The notes beneath the pieces were generated by a model. It was not told the DNA's origin. It saw only the letters and a program-made list of their open reading frames with translations, and made no database searches. A DNA stretch of 64,000 bases from NCBI GenBank assembly GCA_902606445.1, contig CACLGJ010000002.1:1-64000 (forward strand), read 5' to 3'. Positions 1 to 8,323 of this stretch are shown in pieces. This DNA is from an uncultured Pelagibacteraceae bacterium. GTDB lineage: Bacteria; Pseudomonadota; Alphaproteobacteria; Pelagibacterales; Pelagibacteraceae. Both the position numbers and the translations under genes were made by a program. Each line of letters starts with the position of its first letter. Positions within the stretch are counted from its first letter, which is position 1.

Positions 1-222
1 AGCTTACCTGGTGGTGCTTTCTACGCATTTCCAAATGTAAAAGGTACTGGAATGACAGGGGCTGAGTTTTGTAAAAAAGCTATGCACGAGGCTGGAGTTG
101 CTATAGTGCCCGGTACTGCATTTGGTAAAACTTGCAATGATTATGTTAGGTTTAGTTTTGCTGCTTCACAAGATAATATTTCTCAAGCTTTAGAAAACGT
201 AAAGAAAATGCTAACTAAATAA
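1..222 (+). CDS. Class I/II pyridoxal-phosphate aminotransferase, C-terminal fragment
   Basis: The reading frame is open from the first base to a TAA at 220-222, giving 73 residues. It is cut by the window edge, not broken. The visible part has the C-terminal domain of fold-type I aminotransferases such as aspartate aminotransferase: a PGGAFYAFPN stretch near the start, then VAIVPGTAFG and a YVRFSFA segment, where the arginine matches the residue that binds the substrate alpha-carboxylate in this family. It probably transfers amino groups between amino acids and 2-oxoacids in the cytoplasm. The exact substrate cannot be told from this fragment; an aspC-like enzyme is likely. A glycolate-type dehydrogenase follows 38 bases downstream. 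Confidence 0.85.
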   Translation, partial: SLPGGAFYAFPNVKGTGMTGAEFCKKAMHEAGVAIVPGTAFGKTCNDYVRFSFAASQDNISQALENVKKMLTK

Positions 223-260
223 GCTGTATTTTTGTTAAAAATGTCATTAGTATTCTTTTA

Positions 261-1634
261 ATGAATGATCAAATTCAAGAAGAACTAAAAAAAATTTTTA
301 ACGGAAGATTCTCTACTTCTGAGTCGACAAGGGCAAATTATGCCAGAGGTGAAGATACATATGATCCTATTTTATCTAAAGCAGTAGTTTTTCCAGAAAC
401 AAATGAAGAAGTTTCTAAAATACTGAGCTTATGTAATAAACATAAAATTCCAGTAGTTCCTTTCGGTACAGGAACTTCTTTAGAGGGAAATGTTGTTGGA
501 AATGACAAAGGAATAACGATATCTTTAGAAAAAATGAACAAAATTTTGAGTGTTAACGCTGAAGATTTTGATTGTCGAGTACAGGCCTGCGTAACCAAAG
601 AACAATTAAATGATTATTTGAGAGAGGATGGAGTTTTTTTCCCAATCGATCCTGGTGCAAATGCTGCTATAGGTGGCATGGCATCAACCTCGGCCTCAGG
701 CACAATGGCTGTCAAATATGGCACCATGAAAACTGCAATAACAGGACTTACAGTTGTATTACCTAATGGTGATATAATAAAAACTGGAAGTAGAACAAAA
801 AAAACTTCAGCGGGATATAATTTGACAAATCTTTTTATTGGTTCAGAGGGTACATTAGGGGTAATTACGGAAGTTCAATTAAGATTATCTCCTATTCCAG
901 AGAGTATTATGAGTGCAGTTTGTCATTTTCCATCACTAGAGATGGCAGTACAAACAGCTCAACAAGTTACGCAATATGGAGTTCCTATAGCAAGAATTGA
1001 GATGCTCAACAAAGAGCAAATGGAAATTAGTATTAATTATTCTAAATTAAAAGATATTGAGGCAGTACCAACACTATTTTTTGAATTTCATGGTTCTGAA
1101 ACATCTAATCAAGAAAATATAAAGATTGTTGAAGAAATTTCAAAAGATAATAATGGAAGTTCATTTAAATGGGCAAAAGATTTAGAGGAAAGGAATAAAC
1201 TATGGAAAGCCAGGTGGGATGTATATTACTCTGTTAAAGCTTTGATAAATAATGGAAGGGTTTACTCAACTGATGTATGTCTTCCTATTTCAAAAATAAC
1301 TGAATGTGTAAATTTTGCTGAGGAAGAAACAAAAAAACTAGGGCTTAGAGCTCCTATGGTTGGCCATTTAGGTGATGGAAATTTTCATGTGATCTTACCT
1401 TATGATCCTAAAGAAGAGGGAACATATGATAAAATAAGAGATTTTAGCGATCTATTAATTAAAAAAACTTTAGAATTAAATGGAACTATAACAGGTGAAC
1501 ATGGAGTTGGACTTCATAAAAAAGCTTATTTACTACAAGAGCATGGTGACAGTATTCCATTAATGAGAACTATCAAAAGAAGTATCGACCAGAATAATAT
1601 AATGAATCCTGGCAAAATATTTGATTTAAATTAA
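261..1634 (+). CDS. FAD-linked glycolate / D-lactate dehydrogenase (GlcD-like)
   Basis: This 457-aa protein belongs to the FAD-binding PCMH (GlcD / D-lactate dehydrogenase) family. Residues about 65-77 carry the FAD pyrophosphate-binding motif (PFGTGTSLEGN), followed by a GGMASTSASG segment. The C-terminal half has GHLGDGNFH and GEHGVGLHKK (about 412-420), with the histidines typical of the family's active site. It should oxidise a 2-hydroxyacid, glycolate or D-lactate, to the 2-oxoacid and pass electrons to the quinone pool or cytochrome c. No glcE or glcF subunit is adjacent, so it looks like the single-subunit form. The next gene, a 2-hydroxyacid dehydrogenase, starts 11 bases later and could act on the same C2/C3 acids. 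Confidence 0.85.
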   Translation: MNDQIQEELKKIFNGRFSTSESTRANYARGEDTYDPILSKAVVFPETNEEVSKILSLCNKHKIPVVPFGTGTSLEGNVVGNDKGITISLEKMNKILSVNAEDFDCRVQACVTKEQLNDYLREDGVFFPIDPGANAAIGGMASTSASGTMAVKYGTMKTAITGLTVVLPNGDIIKTGSRTKKTSAGYNLTNLFIGSEGTLGVITEVQLRLSPIPESIMSAVCHFPSLEMAVQTAQQVTQYGVPIARIEMLNKEQMEISINYSKLKDIEAVPTLFFEFHGSETSNQENIKIVEEISKDNNGSSFKWAKDLEERNKLWKARWDVYYSVKALINNGRVYSTDVCLPISKITECVNFAEEETKKLGLRAPMVGHLGDGNFHVILPYDPKEEGTYDKIRDFSDLLIKKTLELNGTITGEHGVGLHKKAYLLQEHGDSIPLMRTIKRSIDQNNIMNPGKIFDLN

Positions 1635-1645
1635 AAAATATAAAA

Positions 1646-2599
1646 ATGAAAAAAATTTTAATAACTAGAAAATTAATTAAAGATAGTGAAGAAAAAGCTT
1701 CTAAAACTTTTGAACCAATATTCAACTCTAATGATGAACTTTATTCACAATCAAAAGTAGTAGATATGAGTAGTGGATGTGATGGAATTTTAACATCTCT
1801 TACTGACAAGATGGATAAAGAAACAATTAATAAGCTACCGGATACGATAAAAATAATTTCAAATTTTGCTGTTGGTTTTGGTAATATTGATTTAGATGCA
1901 GCTAAAAAAAAAGGAATTATAGTCACAAATACTCCTGAAGTTTTATCAGATGCTACTGCAGAAATTGGAATTTTATTAATCTTAGGTGCATGTAGAAGAG
2001 CTGCGGAAGGAATAGAGTCTGCTCGAGAGGGTGGATGGAAGTGGTCTGCTGATTATTTAATTGGTAAACAATTGACAGGAACAAGACTAGGTATTTTGGG
2101 AATGGGAAGAATTGGACAAAAGATTGCAAGAATTGCCAAATCCTTAGGCATGGTAATACACTATCATAATCGTTCAAAACTTAGTGATGATAGAGAAGAT
2201 GGTGCAATTTATCATGATAACATTAAAAGTCTTTTTTCTGTTTCGGATGTGTTATCTATTTGTTGCCCAGCGACCAAAGAAACAGAAAACATGATTAATA
2301 AAGAAACGGTAGAATATTTTCCTAAAGGAGCAATAATTACTAATGTTGCGAGAGGCGATATAATTGAGGATGAGGCTTTAATTGATGCGTTAAATAGAAG
2401 AAAAATTTATGCTGTTGGACTAGATGTTTACAAAAATGAGCCAAATTTAAATCCAGGTTACTTAAAAGTTAAAACAGCTTTTATTTTACCTCATTTAGGG
2501 AGTGCAACAAAAGATACTAGAATCGCAATGGCAAATCTAGCTGTAGATAATATCGATGAGTTTTTTAAGACCGGAAATTGCAAAAATAAAGTCAATTAA
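1646..2599 (+). CDS. D-isomer-specific 2-hydroxyacid dehydrogenase (glyoxylate/hydroxypyruvate reductase type)
   Basis: The 317-aa length and motifs fit the D-2-hydroxyacid dehydrogenase family. A Rossmann motif GILGMGRIGQ lies near residue 150. The family's arginine is in NVARGDIIED, and the catalytic histidine is in the LPHLGSAT segment near the C terminus. The expected reaction is NAD(P)H-dependent interconversion of a 2-oxoacid, such as glyoxylate or hydroxypyruvate, and its D-2-hydroxyacid. It follows the GlcD-like gene by 11 bases, so the two are probably co-transcribed and may handle glycolate and glyoxylate together. That substrate is inferred from context; formate, phosphoglycerate or erythronate-type dehydrogenases share the fold but have different lengths or extra domains. 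Confidence 0.8.
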   Translation: MKKILITRKLIKDSEEKASKTFEPIFNSNDELYSQSKVVDMSSGCDGILTSLTDKMDKETINKLPDTIKIISNFAVGFGNIDLDAAKKKGIIVTNTPEVLSDATAEIGILLILGACRRAAEGIESAREGGWKWSADYLIGKQLTGTRLGILGMGRIGQKIARIAKSLGMVIHYHNRSKLSDDREDGAIYHDNIKSLFSVSDVLSICCPATKETENMINKETVEYFPKGAIITNVARGDIIEDEALIDALNRRKIYAVGLDVYKNEPNLNPGYLKVKTAFILPHLGSATKDTRIAMANLAVDNIDEFFKTGNCKNKVN

Positions 2600-2706
2600 T
2601 TCTACCAAGGATTGTAAAAATTTAATTTCTGCGACATCTATGGTTTTTTTTAGAAAGACTCTAATCTGATTCTATGCTTTAATTATTACAGTTAATTAAC
2701 TTTAAT

Positions 2707-2711
2707 AGGAG
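2707..2711 (+). promoter_or_regulatory. Strong Shine-Dalgarno site before dctP-like gene
   Basis: AGGAG lies five bases before the ATG at 2717. Most genes in this window have weak or no ribosome-binding sites, so this one suggests high translation of the solute-binding protein. The 117-base gap upstream (2600-2716) must hold its promoter. I see no convincing -35/-10 pair or hairpin there. Confidence 0.65.
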
Positions 2712-2716
2712 TAATA

Positions 2717-3874
2717 ATGATAAAAGAAAATAAATCATTGAAGGTTAAAACATCTTCAAGACGTAAGTTCTTTAAGACTGCTGCTAAAGCTGGAGCAGTT
2801 GCTGCTGCGACAGTGGCAATGCCAAACATTGCAAGAGCAGACGGTCATGTAACATTAAAGATGCAAGCAGCTTGGCCATCAGGCGCTAACATTTTTTTTG
2901 AAATGGCTGGAGACTACTGTAACATGGTTAAAGAAATGTCAGGAGGTTCACTTACGATTGACCTTCAACCAGTTGGTGCAGTTGTAAAAACTTCAGAAAT
3001 TGGAGCAGCTGTAAGTGATGGAAACCTTGATATGGGTCACTGGGTGACTGCATATTGGTACGGTAAAAATGCTGCAGCTTCACTTTTTGGAACTGGTCCT
3101 TCATACGGAATGTCATCTCAAGAAGTTATGGGATGGATGGAGTATGGTGGAGGAAGAAAATTATATGAAGAAGCAGTTGCTTCAGTAGGATTCGATTATA
3201 TTGGATTCTTTCATATGCCTATGCCAGCACAACCATTTGGTTGGTTCAAAAAGAACGTAACAAAAGTATCTGATGTTAAAGGTATGAAGTATAGAACAGT
3301 TGGTTTAGCGACTAACGTTTTAACTGCTATGGGAATGGTCGTAAGACAATTACCGGGTGGTGAAATTCAACCAGCAATGAAAACTGGTTTGATTGATGCT
3401 GCTGAATTTAACAACCCAACATCAGACTCACAGTTTGGAATGCAAGATGTATCTAAACACTATCACTTAGGTAGTTTTCACCAATCTCAAGAAATGTTTG
3501 AGATACCGGTGAATAAGAAAAGATACAATAGCCTTTCACCTGCTCACCAAGCTATCTTGAAAAATGCTGCTTACGCCGCAAACTCAGATAATTACTTCAA
3601 AGCTTTAGTTAGATATTCAGCTGACTTAGCTAAGTTGATGAATGAGCATAAGGTAAACGTGTACCAAACATCTGATGCTATTTTAGCAGAACAGTTAAAA
3701 GGTTGGGATAAAATAGTTGGTGATTTTTCTAAGAAAGATCCTTTCTTTAAGAAAATTATCGACTCTCAAAAAGCATACGCTAAGAGAACAATGAAGTATC
3801 TGTTGATGAATCAACCGAACTACAAATTAGCTTATGAAAATGAGTTTGGTCCAATTGGAAAAGTTAAAATTTAA
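2717..3874 (+). CDS. TRAP transporter solute-binding protein, TakP-like
   Basis: This 385-aa protein starts with a twin-arginine signal: SSRRKFFK at residues 13-20, then an Ala-rich hydrophobic stretch and a likely cleavage site after ARA at residue 41. The mature part has the WYGK...ASLF...GP pattern and the YGGG..LYEE segment that I recognise from the TakP / FcbT1 (mannitol-chloroaromatic-type) branch of periplasmic TRAP receptors. It should capture an organic anion, probably a 2-oxoacid or similar carboxylate, in the periplasm and hand it to the DctQM membrane complex encoded just downstream. Tat export means it folds before crossing the membrane. A strong hairpin terminator separates it from the membrane subunits, which would give more receptor than permease. 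The substrate is not decidable from sequence. Confidence 0.88.
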   Translation: MIKENKSLKVKTSSRRKFFKTAAKAGAVAAATVAMPNIARADGHVTLKMQAAWPSGANIFFEMAGDYCNMVKEMSGGSLTIDLQPVGAVVKTSEIGAAVSDGNLDMGHWVTAYWYGKNAAASLFGTGPSYGMSSQEVMGWMEYGGGRKLYEEAVASVGFDYIGFFHMPMPAQPFGWFKKNVTKVSDVKGMKYRTVGLATNVLTAMGMVVRQLPGGEIQPAMKTGLIDAAEFNNPTSDSQFGMQDVSKHYHLGSFHQSQEMFEIPVNKKRYNSLSPAHQAILKNAAYAANSDNYFKALVRYSADLAKLMNEHKVNVYQTSDAILAEQLKGWDKIVGDFSKKDPFFKKIIDSQKAYAKRTMKYLLMNQPNYKLAYENEFGPIGKVKI

Positions 3875-3890
3875 TTAACTTTTAATAATT

Positions 3891-3925
3891 CAAAAAAAGG
3901 GGGTTTAAAAACCCCCTTTTTTTTT
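3891..3925 (+). terminator. Strong Rho-independent terminator between receptor and permease genes
   Basis: A run of A, then GGGGG (3899-3903), a TTTAAAAA centre, CCCCC (3912-3916) and a run of nine T (3917-3925) form a near-perfect palindrome. The stem has five G:C pairs flanked by A:T pairs, with a U-tract directly after it. The A-rich left arm makes it usable in both directions. It lies 16 bases after the stop codon at 3874 and about 30 bases before the DctQ start at 3955. Confidence 0.9.
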
Positions 3926-3954
3926 ACCAAAATTTATTATACTTATAAATTATT

Positions 3955-4539
3955 ATGGAATCTTACATTAAATTTGCAGACACATTAAGTACTTCTATGG
4001 GAAAGGCTTTTTCATGGTGTATTGTTATTTTAATGGGAGGAACAGTTTATGAAGTAGTAATGGCATATGCTTTTAATGCACCAACATTATGGAATTTTGA
4101 TTTTAGTATGCAAATGTATGGAGCTATATTAATGATGTCCGGAGCTTACTGTTTAGCTACAGAAGCACATGTAAGAGGTGATGTGATCTATAGATTATTT
4201 AGTCAAAGGACTCAGGCTTGGGTAGATTTGGTGCTTTATTTTGTTTTCTTTTTTCCTGGAGTTATAGCTCTAGCATTTTATGGTTATGAATATGCGGCTC
4301 AGGCTTGGAAAATAAAAGAAACTAGCTGGAGTAGTCCAGCACAAATTCAAATTTATATGGTAAAATCTATGATCCCTGCTGCAGGTGTTATGTTAGTTAT
4401 TCAGGGAGTAAGTGAAGTGTTTAGATCAATACTTTGCATAAAATCTGGTCAATGGCCCACAAGAATAGTTGTAGCAGAAGAGACAGAACAACTATTAATG
4501 AGAACTTCACAAAAGGAAGATGAAGAAAATGCTGTTTAG
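3955..4539 (+). CDS. TRAP transporter small membrane subunit (DctQ family)
   Basis: The 194-aa protein has four hydrophobic segments, at about residues 16-36, 50-68, 88-110 and 140-160, which is the DctQ layout. Its C-terminal tail is charged. It should be the small integral subunit that joins the periplasmic receptor to the large DctM permease in a Na+-driven symporter. It starts right after a strong terminator that follows the receptor gene, and its end overlaps the DctM start by 20 bases, so the two membrane subunits are translationally coupled. No good Shine-Dalgarno site precedes its ATG, in contrast to the receptor gene. Confidence 0.85.
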   Translation: MESYIKFADTLSTSMGKAFSWCIVILMGGTVYEVVMAYAFNAPTLWNFDFSMQMYGAILMMSGAYCLATEAHVRGDVIYRLFSQRTQAWVDLVLYFVFFFPGVIALAFYGYEYAAQAWKIKETSWSSPAQIQIYMVKSMIPAAGVMLVIQGVSEVFRSILCIKSGQWPTRIVVAEETEQLLMRTSQKEDEENAV

Positions 4540-5890
4540 TCTTACAAATCCTGAAGTAGCTATTTTAATGATGGGTGTATTTCTGTTTTCAGTTTTACTA
4601 GGATTCCCCATAGCGTTTACTTTAATGGCCATGGGAATAGGCTTTGGTTATTATGCTTACTACGATCCAGTTTTAATGGATCATCTTTTCGATAATAGAA
4701 TATTTTCTTTATTTGTTAAGAATACTTATACTGTTATGGATAATAACGTACTTACAGCGGTACCACTTTTTTTATTCATGGGATATTTGGTTGAAAGAGC
4801 AGGAATTGTAGCTAAATTATTTTTTGCAATAAGATTAGCTGCACATAGACTGCCAGCATCAATGGCGGTGGCCGCATTAATAACTTGCACTTTGTTTTCT
4901 ACGGCAACAGGAATTATAGGAGCTGTAGTAACTTTAATGGGATTACTAGCTTGGCCTGCAATGGTTAAAGCAGGCTATGATAAAAAATTTGCGTCAGGAA
5001 TAATTTGTGCAGGTGGTTGTTTAGGAATTTTAATTCCCCCAAGCATTATGTTAATTGTTTATTCTGTAATTGCCCAGCTATCACCATTGAGATTATTTGC
5101 TGCAGCAATTTTTCCAGGATTAATGTTAGCAGGTTTGTATATTGCATATGCTGTTACTAGAGCATGGCTGAATCCTTCAATAGCTCCAAGACCGCCAGCT
5201 GAAGATATTCCACCAAGAGCGGAAATTTTAAAAGAAGTATTAGTTTCTTTCGTTCCTTTGTTTGGTTTAATAATGTTAGTTTTAGGGACAATTTTAGCAG
5301 GAATAGCAACTCCGGCAGAAGCAGCTGCAGCAGGAGCATTTGGCGCAATACTTCTATCTTGGTTTTATAAAACACTTAAATGGCAAAATTTTAAAGAGTC
5401 AGTTTTCCTTACTGCAAAAACAACTGCAATGATTATGTGGTTATTTATTGGATCTTGGACTTTTTCTTCAGTCTTTTCTTATCTAGGGGGACATGAGGTG
5501 TTTGAGCATTTCTTTACTTCAATCAACATTACTACATGGCAATTTTTAGTAATAACTCAAATAATAATTTTTCTTTTAGGATGGCCTTTAGAGTGGACAG
5601 AAATTTTGATTATATTTGTACCAATATTTTTACCATTATTAGAAATATTTGATGTTAATCCATATTTCTTTGCTATGTTAATTGCTTTAAATTTACAGAC
5701 TTCTTTCTTAACTCCACCAATGGCAATGTCAGCTTATTATCTAAAAGGAGTTCAAAAAACCAACGTTGAATTAATGGAAATATTTAGAGGTATTATGCCA
5801 TTCTTAGGCATTGTAATCTTTGGAATGTTTTTAATGTATATGTTTCCTGGAATTGCTTTATGGCTACCAGATGTATTATTTGCTGACTAA
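4520..5890 (+). CDS. TRAP transporter large permease subunit (DctM family)
   Basis: The protein has 456 residues and about a dozen hydrophobic segments. The family's glycine-rich, proline-containing loop is visible (CAGGCLGILIPPSIMLIVYSV). A second conserved region, FLTPPMAMSAYYLKGV, lies near residues 395-410. This is the channel-forming subunit that carries the substrate with Na+. The chosen ATG at 4520 overlaps the DctQ gene; another in-frame ATG at 4529 is equally possible and would shorten the N terminus by three residues. An amidase gene starts six bases after the stop, so it may be co-transcribed and might act on the imported compound. Confidence 0.88.
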   Translation: MKKMLFSLTNPEVAILMMGVFLFSVLLGFPIAFTLMAMGIGFGYYAYYDPVLMDHLFDNRIFSLFVKNTYTVMDNNVLTAVPLFLFMGYLVERAGIVAKLFFAIRLAAHRLPASMAVAALITCTLFSTATGIIGAVVTLMGLLAWPAMVKAGYDKKFASGIICAGGCLGILIPPSIMLIVYSVIAQLSPLRLFAAAIFPGLMLAGLYIAYAVTRAWLNPSIAPRPPAEDIPPRAEILKEVLVSFVPLFGLIMLVLGTILAGIATPAEAAAAGAFGAILLSWFYKTLKWQNFKESVFLTAKTTAMIMWLFIGSWTFSSVFSYLGGHEVFEHFFTSINITTWQFLVITQIIIFLLGWPLEWTEILIIFVPIFLPLLEIFDVNPYFFAMLIALNLQTSFLTPPMAMSAYYLKGVQKTNVELMEIFRGIMPFLGIVIFGMFLMYMFPGIALWLPDVLFAD

Positions 5891-5895
5891 AAAAA

Positions 5896-7221
5896 ATGAT
5901 TGATATATTTTCGTTAAGTGTTGAAGAGATGGCCTTAAAAATTAAAGAAGGTCATTTAAGCTCAGTTGAAGTTTGTGAAAAATATATTGAAAGAATAAGT
6001 AAATTTGAAAAAGATATTAAGGCATGGGCTTACTTTGATAAGAAGATTTTATTAGAGAAAGCTGCAGATTCAGATGAGCATAGAAAGTCCGGAAAACCTG
6101 TAGGTTCATTACATGGAGTTCCAATAGCTTTAAAAGATATAATAGGAACTGTAGACATGCCAACAGAGTGTGGAACAACAATAAGAAAAGGCAAGTCTTA
6201 CTCTCAAAATGCTGAGATAGTTGAACTTTTACATTCTGCTGGTGCTATTGTGATGGGTAAAACGGCTACATCTGAATTAGCGTATTTAGGACCATCAAAA
6301 ACAACTAACCCTCACGACTATTCTCGAACTCCAGGTGGCTCATCTAGTGGTTCGGCAGCTTCTGTTGCATCATTAATGACCCCTCTTTCGATTGGATCAC
6401 AAACAGGTGGATCAGTTATAAGACCTGCTTCTTATTGTGGTGTTGTTGGATATAAACCAACTTATGGTCTAATTTCAAGAAATGGTGTTTTGAGAACTTC
6501 ATATGCGTTAGATCACATGGGTATATTTGGAAGAACTGTTGAAGATGTAGCATTATTAGCAAAAGTTTTAATTAAAAAAGATCATCATGATCCTGCAACT
6601 ATTTATTATTCAGCTGAAAATATTTTAGAAGAAACAAAAAAAGGCCCAGCATACGAACCTAAGTTCATTTTTTATAAGTCAGATTATTGGAAGATAATTG
6701 ATAAAAAATCTAGGGAGTCATTTGAATATTTTATTAAGTCATTTAAAAATATTGAAATTTTTGACACTCCATCATATTTTAAAGATATTCATAAATATCA
6801 TCAAATTATTCACGAAACGGATTTAGCTAATAATTTTTCGATGTATTACAAAAAGTACAAAGCAAAGTTATCAAAATATATGCAAACTGCTATAGCCAAG
6901 GGTAATAAGTATTCAGCAAAAGAATATGCTGAGGCAATTGATTTTAAAAAAAGAAGCTACGAGTCTTACCAAGAAGTTTTTGAAGATTATCATGGTGTTT
7001 TATCACCCTCTAGTCCTGGTGTAGCACCCAAAGGTTTAAAGAGCACTGGAACAGCAGAATTTAATAAAGTGTGGTCTTATCTAGGAACGCCCTGCATTTC
7101 TCTTCCATTGCTTGAGGGAGAAAATAATTTACCATTAGGAGTTCAACTAATAGGAGATCGTTACGACGATCATAGATTTTTAGGGGTTGCTAATTGGTTA
7201 GAAAAAGAATGTAATAATTAA
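5896..7221 (+). CDS. Amidase-signature family hydrolase
   Basis: This 441-aa protein shows the amidase-signature catalytic triad. The lysine is in the PIALKDI segment (near residue 77). The cis-serine lies in the PGGSSSGSAAS glycine-serine loop, and the nucleophile serine in SIGSQTGGSVIRPASYCG. Such enzymes hydrolyse amide bonds with Ser-cisSer-Lys chemistry. It follows the TRAP permease gene by five bases, suggesting that the transporter imports an amide or a precursor of one. The family also contains GatA, but GatB and GatC are not adjacent and the C-terminal half is divergent. I favour a catabolic amidase of unknown substrate. Confidence 0.82.
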   Translation: MIDIFSLSVEEMALKIKEGHLSSVEVCEKYIERISKFEKDIKAWAYFDKKILLEKAADSDEHRKSGKPVGSLHGVPIALKDIIGTVDMPTECGTTIRKGKSYSQNAEIVELLHSAGAIVMGKTATSELAYLGPSKTTNPHDYSRTPGGSSSGSAASVASLMTPLSIGSQTGGSVIRPASYCGVVGYKPTYGLISRNGVLRTSYALDHMGIFGRTVEDVALLAKVLIKKDHHDPATIYYSAENILEETKKGPAYEPKFIFYKSDYWKIIDKKSRESFEYFIKSFKNIEIFDTPSYFKDIHKYHQIIHETDLANNFSMYYKKYKAKLSKYMQTAIAKGNKYSAKEYAEAIDFKKRSYESYQEVFEDYHGVLSPSSPGVAPKGLKSTGTAEFNKVWSYLGTPCISLPLLEGENNLPLGVQLIGDRYDDHRFLGVANWLEKECNN

Positions 7222-7398
7222 ATGCAAAAATTCACAACACTTTTAGGTTCTTTGTTTGCTATAGCTTTTTTAGTTGGTCTGGCTACAACATTAACCAGAT
7301 CATCAATGATAGGTTTTTTTGATGTTTTGCCTGTTTATATTTTAATGGCTGTAGCAATCTTTATGATGGTATATGAAGCCTTCTTTGATAAAAAATAA
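7222..7398 (+). CDS. Small two-helix membrane protein (58 aa)
   Basis: An ATG immediately after the amidase stop codon opens a 58-residue frame ending at TAA 7396-7398. The translation has two hydrophobic stretches, roughly residues 7-24 and 31-50. They are joined by a short TRSSMIGFFD loop, and the tail is FFDKK. Its position exactly filling the gap between two genes on the same strand, with zero spacing to the amidase, argues that it is real. I do not recognise the family. It could be a small accessory subunit of a transporter or an uncharacterised inner-membrane protein conserved in SAR11. Confidence 0.6.
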   Translation: MQKFTTLLGSLFAIAFLVGLATTLTRSSMIGFFDVLPVYILMAVAIFMMVYEAFFDKK

Positions 7399-7417
7399 AT
7401 AATTAAACATTAAATCT

Positions 7418-8323
7418 TTGAGCACAAAAACTAAAAATTTTTTTGCATTTTCACTTTTATTTATTCAGCCTATTTTTATGGCATCTAATCTAGTTGTAGC
7501 TAGAGGTGGTGTTGATTATGTTCCACCAATTTCCTTAGCATTTTGGAGATGGACACTTGTTTTTTTAATATTGTTACCATTTACATATGTTAGTTTAAAA
7601 AAAAATTTTAAAATTATTAAGAAGGAATATAAAAAATTATTTTTTTTAGGGTCCATGGGGTGTGGTGTTTGTGGTGCTTTCCCTTTTTTAGCTGGCGAAA
7701 CTACAACGGTTATAAATATGGGAATTATATATACGTCATCACCTGTATTTATAATTCTTATCTCTTATTTTTTTTTTAATGAAAGAATTAATTTTACCAA
7801 AATAATTGGATTGATTGCATGTTTAATAGGGGTATTTACGATTATAATCAAAGGCAATCTAAAATTATTAATTAATTTAGAATTCACAATTGGTGATTTA
7901 TGGATGTTATCTGCTGCTATTGGATGGGCATTATATTCTATTTATTTATTTTACTGGAATTCAAAATTAAAAATTTTTGAAAGATTTACTTTAATATCAT
8001 TTTTTGGTGCTTTAAGTTTATTACCATTCTATATTAGTGAAGAAATATTTTATAAACAAACAGTTTTTATACCTGAATTTTACTTCTGGGTAATTTTTGC
8101 TGCTATTTCTCCAGGAATAATAGCTTTTACACTTTATACTGTTGCTCAAAAAAAATTAGGTGCGTCTTTAACAGGATTCACTCTTTATGTGTTTACAGTT
8201 TATGGTGCAATCTATGGATATTTTTTATTTGATGAAAAATTTGAAAATTATCATTTCATTGGAACAATTTTAGTATTTTTTGGAATATACTTGGCGAAAA
8301 AGAATAATGTTAAAAAAGTTTAG
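7418..8323 (+). CDS. DMT-superfamily (EamA) transporter
   Basis: This 301-aa protein has about ten hydrophobic segments arranged as two EamA-type repeats of five. A gate-like PISLAFWRWT segment lies near residue 35, as in RhaT/EamA exporters. It probably exports amino acids or related metabolites across the inner membrane. The start is a TTG at 7418; no ATG is available before the first membrane segment. The gene ends 16 bases inside the next one if that gene starts at its ATG at 8307, so the two are likely co-expressed. The substrate cannot be inferred. Confidence 0.78.
   Translation: MSTKTKNFFAFSLLFIQPIFMASNLVVARGGVDYVPPISLAFWRWTLVFLILLPFTYVSLKKNFKIIKKEYKKLFFLGSMGCGVCGAFPFLAGETTTVINMGIIYTSSPVFIILISYFFFNERINFTKIIGLIACLIGVFTIIIKGNLKLLINLEFTIGDLWMLSAAIGWALYSIYLFYWNSKLKIFERFTLISFFGALSLLPFYISEEIFYKQTVFIPEFYFWVIFAAISPGIIAFTLYTVAQKKLGASLTGFTLYVFTVYGAIYGYFLFDEKFENYHFIGTILVFFGIYLAKKNNVKKV

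Noticed and set aside
2600-2716. Riboswitch before the TRAP receptor gene
   Set aside because: I looked for glycine, SAM and purine-type cores and saw none; only A+T-rich sequence and a strong ribosome-binding site.
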